Positions 24,359 through 36,000 of a stretch of 64,000 bases of DNA are shown here, piece after piece. The notes below the pieces were generated by a model. That model was not told where the DNA came from. It saw nothing but the letters and a program-made list of their open reading frames with translations, and did no database searches. Made by a program: the position numbers and the translations under genes. The stretch is from Mansonella perstans (Eukaryota > Nematoda > Chromadorea > Rhabditida > Onchocercidae). The stretch covers positions 288,605-352,604 of the forward strand of contig JBAMDO010000033.1 in assembly GCA_037074765.1 (NCBI GenBank), in the 5' to 3' direction. Within the stretch, counting starts at the first letter, position 1. Each line of letters begins with the position of its first letter.

Positions 24359-27300
24359 ATGGAGATGAATTTTGGTAAAAATTTTAAAATACTGTTTTAA
24401 TTTTAAATTTGATGGAGTTATTTGAAGTTTAACAGATAGTTGCACACAGTTGTTTTTTATTTATATATTTATTTAATACAAGTATGATTTAATCAATATT
24501 CATTATTTAGCATCGAGATTATTTGCTTTTTTAAACTCTCAGATTAAATCATCATTAATGTTTTAATAAATGGTTACGGATGCTTAATTAAACGTAATTA
24601 ATGTTTTTCCTTCTGTTGAATTTTTTTAAAAAATTTTTGAGTTTTTTCTGTTTTTTAAAAGATTTTTTATTTTTTCTAGTAAAGAAGATTTTGGGATTGC
24701 TATTTTGTTGGGGAGAAAACTGCAGAATTTTTTTTTTATTTGCAGTTGATTCGGTATATGAACTGTGCTCAGTTTGTGGCGATAAAGCAACTGGAAAACA
24801 TTACGGGGTGTTTTCGTGTAATGGATGTAAAGTATAGTTTTTATCATTTCTTTTTTCAGTTATCTTTTTAAAATTTATAATTTTTCCGTACAGGTCGAAG
24901 GCTTTTTTATAACAGATGGCATGACATATCATTTCGTTACACGATGGCATGATATAACAGATGGCATGACATATCATTTCGTTACAGATCATTTCATATC
25001 ATTTCGTTACACGGCAAAACACACTTCATTTTTTTTCAAATGTTGGATTGTAATATGTAATATATTAGATCAGACTACGTTATTACATCAATAGTTGACA
25101 TTTAATCTCAAAATGAGCCGATCGCCCATAGCCTGCCTAAAATTGGCCGAAATCAGTGGAATCAAAAAATGGGGAATTGATTTTACTCTTGTTCGAGTTT
25201 TAATTGAAACAAATGTTAATTAAGAATAGTACTAAATTGTATTTTAAGGGCTTTTTCCGGCGAACAGTCCTCAAAAATCAAAAATTCACATGTCGTTTTA
25301 ACAAAACATGCATAATCAACAAAAATTTTCGATGCGCTTGTCGATATTGTCGTTTTCAGAAGTGCATACGAGTTGGGATGAAACGAGAAGGTTGACATAA
25401 TATAATACTGGGCAACTTGATACTAGATTAGAGTTATTTATTATGATTGAAACATAGGATTGCGTTAAGTTTGGGAATGTTTTGCAATCAGAAAGCGATG
25501 CAACCTGAGATTAAGTTGATTAGCAGTTTGATCGGTGAATTTCTCCTGGCTAATTATTGTCAGATGTTAGATGGATTAAAAGCTGAATTTATCTGATTTC
25601 TGATTCAAATTCCATTCCATTTGTAGCGATTCAGTTTGAGCACGATTCGATTGGTCCCAATAAGCGTCGCAATGAACCATTGCCATCACTAATTACTGAA
25701 AGTATTGCAACAGGAAACGACAGTTTCGATAAATCGTACCGCCATAGTCGACTAATCGATGCTACCTTGCAGTCGGATGTTATCGAAACATTGATGAAAA
25801 TGGAGGCACGAACCATTCAAGAAATGACGACTCATTGTCGAAATTCAGTGATCAGTTTATCATCTACAACAGTCAATTGTACAAATGAAAGCGACTGTGC
25901 ACCATCAGCTTTCTTACATTTGGACAAATTATATTCAAATGATGATTTGAATGAATTATCCAGAACAACGCTGGTACTAATGGTTGGTTCTCTTGATTAA
26001 AGAAAAAAATGAAATATTGCAAATGAGAGGAAATTAGGTGATAGTCTCACAAGGTTCTATTTATTTATCTCCCATTCATAATGATGAATACATAAATTTT
26101 TTTCACTTGAGAAATAAAACGATTACTAATTGTCTAGCTGAAAAGAATTAGCGTTAAATATAAGTACTTCCAACAGTCATTTCAGTCGTGATGCCTAGCA
26201 GGTTCGTTCAGTGTTGACTGCTTATTAATATAATCGTTCAGTGTTGATTGATTAAGTAAAAGGATTAATGTAGTCATTAAGCTTTTCAATTCTGGAACAC
26301 AAAGTTTTTAAATAACTAATTTCGGTTTAGGATTGAAGTACATGATTTTAGATTGTTTTGTTTTACATTTTTTTTTATTCACGATTGATGTTGTAAATTT
26401 TTAAAAAACCAAATATCTGTTTTTGTAGTTTCCATATATTAAATTGCGATACTCTTTTGGAGATGATTTCACAGAAACAGTTCTCAATTATTTTTTAAAT
26501 ACTTTGAAGTTTAATCACATTTCTCATTTTAGTTATTTGGAAACCATCCAGTTATTTTCAGATTGTTTGTTCCAGATTGATTGGGCAAAAAGTTTAGAAC
26601 CATTCCCCGGCTTAAATATGGATGACAAAGTTATTTTGCTTAAAAACTATGTACCGCAACACTTGATCCTAGTACCAGCATTTCGTTCACCAGATGCAAC
26701 TGGCGTTTGCCTTTTCATTAATGCAAATATGAATCGTGACGAGAGCATCGAATTTGGTAGTTTGATTTTGCTATAAATTGTTGATTGATTAATATTCCAG
26801 TAATTTATATCCTATTATGTACATTTTAATTGCATGTGAAGGAAGTAGATAGGCACTGTTGTAATTTTAGCCAGATATATTGGTAGCTAGCATAGCTTAT
26901 GTTTGCTGTTGAGTTAGAAGGTCTTGTCAGTGCAAGCTATTGGTTAACAAAATTTTTATAATGGATATAACGAATTTTTAAAATTTCGGATGATCTCTGC
27001 AATTTTTTATGAAATTTTACAATTCAAGAAATAATAAGAACATTTGATAGGTCTGTCGGCATTCAAAACAAGCAATATTATGCCACGTGTAATGGACGAA
27101 ATAGTATGGCCAATGAGGCGTTTGCAAATAAGAGAAGAAGAATTTGTTTGTTTAAAAGCTTTGGCTTTTCTTCATCCTGAAGCTAAAGGACTCTCTCTGT
27201 CAGCGCAAACGGTCGTTTTATTTTTTTACATTTATTAAATTAAATGAAATTTGTTTAAAGAAAAAAGAGTTAACTATTATGTTCGCATAAATATTGCTAT

Positions 27301-28088
27301 TCTGGCAAATTTGGAGGCTGTAAAATTATTTATTACTTACTCTTATGAGGATTGTGCTGTGTTAATGAGATATCTCAATTATTTGTATCAAAAAAGCACG
27401 CTAGAATTACAGCAAAGTTTCTCGGAAATTCATGTAACCAATAAGTCTAATAAATAGAGATTTGTATTATATAGTTAGTAATGAGAGAAAATTGCTTAGA
27501 TAAACATGAGAAATATGCAGGTTGAAATAAATTTTTCGCTCTAGTAGGTAAAGTGCATTTTCGGAAATATCAGTTGATAGGCAGTCAAAGTTTGAATTTC
27601 TGGAAAATGGAACGTCGAAAATTTTATGTAAATTCAGATCATCCAAACCTATAGTTATCGGTTACAGCAAAAAATTCAATCAAATCAAAAAATTAGATAT
27701 GAAGATGAATGATTGAATCGAATTATATTGTTGATTAAGCATGAAATAAGTTCATTTTTAGGCATTACGTGAAGCTCGTAATCGAATACTTAAGGCTCTC
27801 TATTGCTACATTTTGGCTCATATGCCTGAAGAGGCTCCCACACGCTATGGCAATATTTTGCTGCTTGCACCGGCACTTAAAGCATTGGCACAAGTGCTTA
27901 TCGAAAATATGACTTTGATGAAATTTTTCGGTTTAGCTGAAATGGATTCATTACTTTCAGAGTTTATTCTAGATAGTTCTACTGATAATTTAGCGGCACG
28001 GCCATTGTTAGGTCAACGCCTCACTTCAGTTCCAGCAACTAGTACATGCTTAGATATCGATATACAGCATGTGATGTCTACTTTATGA
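24359..28088 (+). CDS. Nuclear hormone receptor, HNF4-like (NR2A-type)
   Basis: Proposed exons: 24359-24374, 24746-24831, 25249-25390, 25627-25982, 26429-26479, 26576-26756, 27051-27211, 27762-28088; 439 residues. Exon 1 is tiny (ATGGAGATGAATTTTG). The DNA-binding domain spans about 13-80: the first finger has Cys13, 16, 30, 33 with P-box CNGCKG, the second Cys49, 55, 65, 68, then [17 protein letters not shown]. The ligand-binding domain shows [42 protein letters not shown] and [20 protein letters not shown], and ends in [13 protein letters not shown], matching the HNF4 helix 10-12 region. It should bind DNA in the nucleus and regulate metabolic genes, as do the C. elegans HNF4 relatives such as NHR-49 and NHR-69; which one is orthologous cannot be told. 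The 25982 donor and the 26480-26575 intron are uncertain; that 96-bp piece is also open in frame. Confidence 0.87.
24906..25015 (+). repeat. Tandem repeat in the intron inside the receptor's DNA-binding domain
   Basis: ATAACAGATGGCATGACATATCATTTCGTTACA occurs at about 24909 and again at about 24955. A third partial copy, ATCATTTCATATCATTTCGTTACACGG, follows. The array lies in the 24832-25248 intron that separates the P-box CNGCK from GFFRRT. Confidence 0.7.
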
Positions 28089-30296
28089 GTTAGAGTGGAG
28101 AAAATAAATTTCAAAATTGAATTTTAGTTATTATTAGAAATTTACGAATATTGCTATCGCGAACTTCGATTTCTAGGTTTGTTTATGAGTTTTTTTCTTC
28201 TTTATTGTTGTAGTTCTCATATTTTTGTTTATTTTTGGCATTCAAGTTTTTTTTCTTTGAAAGTTGGAACTTTTGAGCTTTGAGGAATGATGATAGTTTT
28301 AAGGATATTATGATGAATTTCTTTCAGGGACTTCGGTAGTCCTGCATGGATAGCCGGCACATGCTGAATGCTTAATTGCAGGAGTTTGGTTTTTTACGCC
28401 TTGTAGAATCGACCAATTTGTGAAATTTTCTGCATCAGGATTACTGAAGTGGGATTTTTTATGAGAGAAATAAATGTAAAAAATTCAAGTCAAAATTTTC
28501 AGTTCAGTTTTTAAACTGAATTGAAACTCTGGAAATTTTCAGTCCCGTTTCTGTTGTTTCCTGTTTTTTTGTTTTTTTGGTTTGTTTAGCACAACAGTTT
28601 ACTTCTTTATTTCCGATTAATATTTTTATTACCAATCGATATTTCCGTTGACCATGATTCTTTCTGATTGTCTCGCTTAGCGCAGTTGTTTCCAATAATT
28701 TATGAATTTATCCATATTAGCAGGAATTTCAGAAATGCATTTAGTAAAGATGAATATATTCATTCCTTAATATGCTTTATAATTATATGCTACAGATATA
28801 ATCGAAAATTTATTGATGGTACTGATTGAGCTGCTAAAAGAGTCGAAATGACAGAGCTGTGACTTCCGGGTCAGCTTAAATTTATGCTTGAGCAGTTTAG
28901 AAATTCGAAAAGTAAAAAATCTGCTTGAGCTATAACTTATTATCTGAAAATAAATAGTGCAAGTAATTTCCTGATTTTTTTGAATTTTTTGGAATAATTT
29001 TAGATGTTAAGTAGTTCTTTGTTAATAGATATGATACCAATAATGACGTAATTGGATAGATTAAAATAAAATTCAAACTGCGATTGTTTTTGTTGAATTT
29101 AGGTAATTCATTTTATGTTGTTTTGTCTATTGAGCATTTTAATGAGTCTTTTTTTTTTTTGTTTAGTCTTATTTTTATGTGCCATATAATGATTATTTCT
29201 GCTCAGTGAATGTTTTTTTTTTCATTTTTATTCATCGGCAGTCTTCCAAGTGCTATTTTTTTTTAAAAAAAAGTTCACAATGCAATTTATGAAGATATAT
29301 GTCGATTTAGTAATATCAAAAAAAGATATTTCATAAGACATTTTCTTCTCGTTTCCTGAATGAAATTTGTTGTTTATGCTTTGAAATATATTTGGCTTTG
29401 TAAATATGCTTTTCTATGGCTGTTTTTGTAATTTACTTATTTTGAAAGGAATTAGATTTCCTCCAGGATCTTTTATGTTGCTCTGTGCATTGTGACTTAT
29501 AGTACTTAAATCATGAGGTCAGTGGATCTTGTGATCTGGACTATTGAAATCATAGGGTAAATGGATTATTGAATAGTGATATTTGGCAACCGCAGTAAAG
29601 AATTTGTCATTTGACAACTTTTTTGTATCCTTCATTCATACTTTGTACATTTCCCTAATTACAATACGATTTTTTCACTCTGTTTCACTGATAAAATATA
29701 TTTGTCTGTTAAATATTAAATTGTAATATACTGAATGCTATAAATAATTGTAGCACAGTATTTGTTCATATTTTGTTGTGATCAAAATTTCTTTTTGTAA
29801 TTGAGCTATATATTTTTATAATTTGGTGAAGTGCAGAATAACATTTAAATTATTATCAAATATTATAAACGAAACAATATGCTGAATTAATATGATAATT
29901 TCGTGTTAATGTTTTAGACAGTAAAACATTTATAGTAATATTTTTACCACCCTTTTGTTAGTTCTGTTCTTCTCTTTGTTTATTCTATTTTTATATATCT
30001 TTTAAAATTTCCTTGCACTTTTTTTTGAAAAGTATTTTTTTGCCAGGTATGATTGAATGAAGTATTTTCCATTTGTTGAATCTTCTTAAATTTATGGAAT
30101 TCTTGAAAGTTCAGTATCATAGACCATTTTTGTGCCGGCAGTGTTTTGCAGGATTTAATAGTTAAAAAGATAGGAAGAGGTGTATTTTGTTGAAATGATG
30201 TAAAATGAATTAAGCATTATTAATATTATTAAAGAATTTTAGTTGAAGCGAACAAATAATTTTTGCAACAGAATTAATTAGCGTTTGACAAGCGAA
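28089..30296. other. Intergenic region between nuclear receptor and eIF3j
   Basis: An AATAAA lies at 28103-28108, only 15 bp after the receptor stop, and others follow. The rest is T-rich sequence with no coding exon recognised. The eIF3j start is preceded by TTTTTGCAACAG (30280-30291 region), which could serve as a trans-splice acceptor for a spliced leader; this is inference. Confidence 0.4.
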
Positions 30297-32138
30297 ATGG
30301 GTGATTGGGGTAAGTTTTCGTTTTTTGTTTTTTGTTTTTCTTTTTTCAGTTAAATGGAATTAGAATTGCTTATTTAGTGATCTGCATTTTCTTTTTTACA
30401 TATTGTGAAATTGTATTTCAGTTTGAAAAATTGGGAAATATATGGATAGTTTCAATTTCTTACACTTTTTCATCAAAAAATTTTGTTTTTTTGATCAGAT
30501 TGTAGATTATCGATTGTACAGTTATTAAGCATTTTGATTATAGACGATGATGATTTCGAAGTTGACGTGAAACAGCTAGATGCAAAGAAGCATACTATAG
30601 TAGATGAAGAAGCAAGCGATAAAATAGAGCAGGCTCAAGTGGGTGTAATTCATAAAACTATTTTGTATTTTATAATGGAAAAGTTTTTTCGAAGAATGCA
30701 CTGGTGATTGCTAAAAATTTGAAAATTTTGTTCAAATTGACCAATTTAAAAGGAAAACTTATGGAATTTGTAAAGAGTAGTTTTATTAGAAGAATATTTT
30801 AACACTTTTAAAAGTTTTTCAGCCGGTTCCTCCTGCAACCAAACCATCATTATTTTCATCGAAATCAACGAAGAAGATGAATGATCCAATGGAAACTTTA
30901 ACTGCTGATCTAAATCGTGAACTGAGTGGAAAAGAAAAGGAGCAGTTACAGATAAAAGCTGATTTGATGCTTGCAAAAGAGTTACTTGGTATGTTTTTGT
31001 AATCTTTGGTTGTTGTACATTTATTTTCATGCTGTTTTAAATTTCGCATATACTCATACCTATTTTATGTAGTAATTAGTATGATTTTTGTACTTCACTC
31101 TTGCATAATTAAATATATAAATTATTCTAAGTAATTTCCATACTTAGGTACAAGGTTTTGATGAAAAGATAAAATTTTTCAGGTATTGAGGACGAAGAAT
31201 CCTTAACATATGCGGAACTGACCTCCTTGGACGAATTTAGGACATTTGGTGAAAATATTGGCCGAATGCTTTCTGCGCGTTCAAATGCTACCCATTTTTC
31301 CGAGATGCTTATTTCACTTCTCAAAACTGTTCTGTCAAACAGTGAGTATTTTTACGCTTCACCTTAAAGCGCTGAATTTATCATGGCGAGTTATTTCGAT
31401 TTATTTTTAAAATAGTGAATGTTGGACAATTTTTAGTGGATGCGAGCAAAACAAGGGTTTTGAGTACGTTTGTGAAAACGATAGCAGATGAAAAAACGGC
31501 AGCCGAAAAGGTTACTCAAATTATTGATTTGCATAGTTTATTTTGCATATTTTACTTTATTACTAGATCTTAATAAATTCATTTTGGATACTTCATCCCG
31601 ATATTCTTCAAGTCAGTGGTGAAGCATTATTGAATATAATAAAATTTAAATGTATTACTATTTAACTGTTTGTGCTAAGTTAACCAAAACCGCAAAATTT
31701 TAAATTAGCAGTTGGTTCGGATCAGATTTTCTTTCTCTTCATTGCAAAATTTTTTTATTAAATGACTGGCTAATGTTGACATTTCTCAGTTAAACAAATT
31801 ATAATTAGTAATACATTTAAAGCAAAATTTGCAACTGCTTAAAAACAAGTACAAAATTTTGTGAGGTAGATTTCAGTTTGCTGCGGTGTCTTATGAGCTA
31901 TTTCTTTGACACCGTCATAAATTAAGCATTAATTTAACAAAATGCATTTTAAAAAAAAATGGAATTCTTTTAAAATTGTAAATTATCATTTCAGAAAGCA
32001 AAGGGAAAGGGTGCAACAGTGAAACCGACGATAAAAAACAACAGTAAGCCAAATGCAACGACAAGGAAAGGAAATAAAAACTTGTATGATGATTATGTAT
32101 CTGATGAGTACGACGATTATGCCGATCGTTTTATGTAG
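30297..32138 (+). CDS. eif-3.J: Eukaryotic translation initiation factor 3 subunit J
   Basis: Six exons, 30297-30309, 30544-30638, 30823-30988, 31183-31341, 31437-31510 and 31995-32138, join in phase to 216 residues. The N-terminus MGDWDDDDFEVD is the acidic/aromatic start typical of eIF3j (compare human 'DSDSWDADAFSVED'). The middle contains PMETLTADLNRELSGKEKEQ, ADLMLAKELLG and the helical SLDEFRTFGENIGRMLSARS. The end is a lysine-rich stretch and an acidic YDDYVSDEYDDYADRFM. eIF3j is a loosely attached eIF3 subunit that binds the 40S decoding centre and acts in start selection and ribosome recycling in the cytoplasm. It is somewhat shorter than the human protein (about 258). It lies in the same orientation as the downstream LSD1-like gene with about 940 bp between stop and start, wide for a nematode operon but possible if outrons are counted. 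Confidence 0.95.
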
Positions 32139-32639
32139 TTTAAAACGATGATATATCGTTCTAGTTAACCTCAAAAATTTTATTTTTGTTATGTATGAAT
32201 TTTTTTTTTTTTTTTTTGATAATTTTCTCTGTTGCCTAAATTGATGATTATTTTGTTTAGTACGAGGCATATAATTCTTTTGAATTTAAAGTTAGGGAAG
32301 GTTATAAATGTATCATTACGTATCTGCTAAACTAATATGTTGTTCTTGCATTTTGTTTTTTTTTTTTTCTTATTCAGTGTATGAAGTACAACAGAATTCT
32401 TTGGGAACAAAAGTTTCTAGAAGGGCCATATGTATTGTTTATGTGTTTTCTTTTACCAAAATGTGCTTCATATTGTTTATTCTTGTATAAATGTGGGTGA
32501 TAGGTTTGAACTTGCATACTATTCTATGCATACGATATCTTGCATATGCTATCTATTTTGTTTAATCGCTGCCATCATCCATCTATTCATTGGCTGATTT
32601 TTTGCCATAAAATTATTGTTGTTAAATTGTTCATCTTCG

Positions 32640-32645
32640 AATAAA
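32640..32645 (+). terminator. Poly(A) signal of eIF3j
   Basis: AATAAA followed by AGCTG and a T run, about 500 bp after the stop codon. Closer AT-rich variants cannot be excluded. From here to 33080 no other feature is seen. TCTACAG at 33061-33066 is a possible trans-splice acceptor just before the next start codon. Confidence 0.45.
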
Positions 32646-33080
32646 GCTGTTTTTTTTTTTTTTTTTTGAATTTCTCAACGGTATTGATTTTGTATATGTT
32701 CTGGACAGGTTGTTTTTTTTTTCAATTAAATATGACATATTCTTAATTAAAATGAACAAATATATTAATTAAGCATACTCTTTCATTTAATTAATAGTTA
32801 AATTAATAATCCTTAGAATAATTAATAGTAATATTGTAGTATTTTTCAAATACATAAGTCATGAAATTCGGATAAAAAATCCATCGTATGCTGAAGCCAA
32901 AAGCATATTGCTAGAAATGAAAAAAAAATTGGCTGCAAAGAAAAAAAGGAAAGTTGGCATTTTCTTAAAAAATTCACATCAGGATTCAAGGGTATCAGTT
33001 TTGAATTATTGAATTTGGTAACTTTTATCATGGATATTATTTTTACAATTAGACACCATATCTACAGGCACCATCTAAAG

Positions 33081-36000
33081 ATGTCCGATGAAGCATCCGG
33101 TTCAGGTGGTGGAGTGCGACGTAATTTGCGAAGCTGTGCGACAAATTTGACGCAATATGAAACGAAAGATTTTGAAACAAGTTATGATAATATCGATATA
33201 ATGCAATGGGAAGATGATATTATCGGTAATAATTAACAAATTAGCATTTATGCTAAAATTGTAAATAGTTAATATTACATGATCATAATCGTATTGTCTC
33301 TCTCTTCTGTCATATTAATTTATCAAAAAGTTTGATATAAAAAGAAAAGCTAGAAATGGTTGAGAATTTCAAAACATAACTGTAAATAATTTTAAAATTA
33401 ATGCTTTTAAAAATTGCACCAATTTAAAATATTCCTTTCGGTTTTTTTTTTCTGCACAAATTTAATTTATATTTATTTAATCGATTCCATTTTTTACACA
33501 TTTTTTTTATAGCTCTTCATTTGGCTGCCAGTAAATCCTGTCTAATACCGAATCAATTGACAATGCATGAAATGAATGCTTTTCCGGAATTGAAAAAAAA
33601 TCGTGGAAGTACTGCTTTATATTTGTATTTGAGAAATAAAATGGTAATTTTTTATCATTATTCATTTCAAAAAAAAAAATTATTGCAAAAAAACTTTTTT
33701 TTAATTTTTAATTTAAAGAATGTTTTTTTTTAGCAAACATCTAAAACTTTTTTTTTTTTTTCGTATTAAAAATTTATTTCAGTTACAAATGTGGCATCAA
33801 AATCCACGTATAGAACTTTTATTTTGTAATTTCATGAATGAATTATCTTCACCATATGATAGTAAGCTTTGTTTTTTTTTCTTTTTCCAATTCATATTTA
33901 TTTAACAATAAACATTCATTAAGCTCTCAAATATTTTCTAATACTTTTTTCCATTTTTATCGAAAGATTATTTTGTACTGTATAAATGAAATATTTATAA
34001 ATTTCTTGCAAAAAAAAATATACTTAAATTAAAAATGTTCGGAAAAAAAATTTTGTCCTTTTTAAAAATTAATTGAAAATTTTTTTCTTTTTTAGGTGAT
34101 CCATCCTTCGCTCGTCGCATTTTTGAATTCCTTCAACGTTTTGGTTACATAAATGTTGGTATGTTCAATCGTTTATCTGGTATGTATGCTTAAATTGATA
34201 AAATTTTAAAAAATTTTCAAAACAATTTTTATCAAAAAACCTAATCCATAATGTCTCCTCAAATTTACAAATTTAAGTAGCTTGCTTTATTATCATTAAC
34301 TTGATATCAATTTGAATATTTGATAAAAAGTAATGCAAGTGTTACTCTAGTACACTAATTTTCTTATACTTCCGATTCTTTATTCTTAGTAGCGACATTG
34401 ATTATTTCAAATATTTCAATTTTCCAATTTACAAATAAAATGATTGTTTCAGCTTCACCGAAAGTTTTTCCAAGACGGGTAATAGTAATTGGTGCCGGTA
34501 TAGCTGGTATCATTGCTGCACGACAGCTCAAATCGTTTGGTGTAGATGTGGTTCTTTTGGAAGCTAGGGTAATCTTTTGTACAACTGTGTAATATTAGTG
34601 CTGTTTTCTCTCTTTTGGAAGTACGCGTTTAAAAAATTTTTAAAAATTTTGCAGCTTCAAATTTTGAAATAATTTTCTAATATTTGTGTAAGGTATTAAT
34701 GTAAAATAAGGTTAGTATTTTATTACGTATAGGAATTTGTTGAATTGATTTTTAAAATTTCAGCTCCAAGTACAGCTATTATCCTTTGTTATTACTTTAA
34801 ACAGCGACTGAATTAATTTTCCTATTAGAAATAATTTGAATATTTCTAATCTAATTATCTAATCCGTACAAACATTGTTGTCTTAAAAATATTCTGAAAA
34901 AAAAAATTTTTTTTTAGTCTCGAATTGGTGGTCGTATATCAACGTACATTAAACCGCTTATTGATGTACCAAAAAAACTGCTGGAGAACAAAAATCGAAA
35001 TCATATTGTTGCGGAATTAGGCGCATCCTTCATTTATGGAACATGTATAAGCTTTATAATTCAATTTAAAAGAAAAAAAAATGGTAAAATGATACGCTGT
35101 AACTAACAAACTATTATAATGAACAAATCATTTTTGTGTAATATATACTTGTGACAAAACAAAATAGGTAATGATAAGTTATTAGATATTTTGCATGATC
35201 TAACAGATGGCAACTGATAGAGAAAAACAGAACGAATAATAACTTCAAATCTATCATATCATTTTATGAAAACAAAAAAAAAAATCGACGTAATTTTTAG
35301 ATTCAAAGTTATTATTCTTTCATTTATGATCTGATAGATTTGAAGTTTTGTTCTGATAGATTTTAATTTATGATCTGATGGATTTGAAGTTACCATTTTT
35401 TTATTTTGATAGATGGTATTTTTTTCTTGCGATAAACATTAAGAAACAATTTTGTGTAGCAAAATAACTCTTTTTTGTTAACTTTGTTTGATCTGTTTTA
35501 GTTCAAAATCCGCTGATGACACTATGCAAGCAGTTTGAAGTTAGATGCCTTCCTGTTTGCCTTGATCAATGTCCTATATATGATCCTACTGGCAAAGCAG
35601 TATGTGTACTTTTTCCATCTTAATATTTTGTGTAAAAATTGAAAAAGATTAAGAAAACTCAAAATTTAAATTCTTTTTTTCTTTTATTCAGTTTTTTCCC
35701 TCGCAAATAATTTATTATTATTATATTGAATTACAAAGGTTGTGTGATTTATCTCTATGCCATAAATTTTCCATGTATATTTACACGTGTACGTATATTT
35801 ATGTCTATTTCGGGAAATCAAATTTAAGATTGAACCACGACGAGTACGATTAGTTGAGCGTGCATTCAATACTATCATTTATGCTTCAACATATTTAGCA
35901 TATGCTAAACAAATTACAGAACTTAATGGACGTAAATTAAGTTTGGGTGAAACTTTTAATGTTATGTTAAAGTAAGTTTGAAATTTCTAATTTCATAGGA

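Noticed and set aside
24601..24745. N-terminal extension of the receptor reading frame upstream of the DNA-binding domain
   Set aside because: Phe/Leu/Lys-rich low complexity typical of a T-rich intron. A clean acceptor (TTTGCAG) lies at 24745, and a phase-matching start exon exists at 24359-24374.
27251..27457. Frame reading [20 protein letters not shown], considered as an extra ligand-binding-domain exon
   Set aside because: Exons 27051-27211 and 27762-28088 join in phase 0 and give an uninterrupted HNF4-like helix order, so this piece is intronic. An alternative exon cannot be wholly excluded.
33009..33080. In-frame upstream ATG of the LSD1-like gene
   Set aside because: The extra residues are hydrophobic and His-rich, and a splice-acceptor-like TCTACAG lies between it and the better start at 33081.
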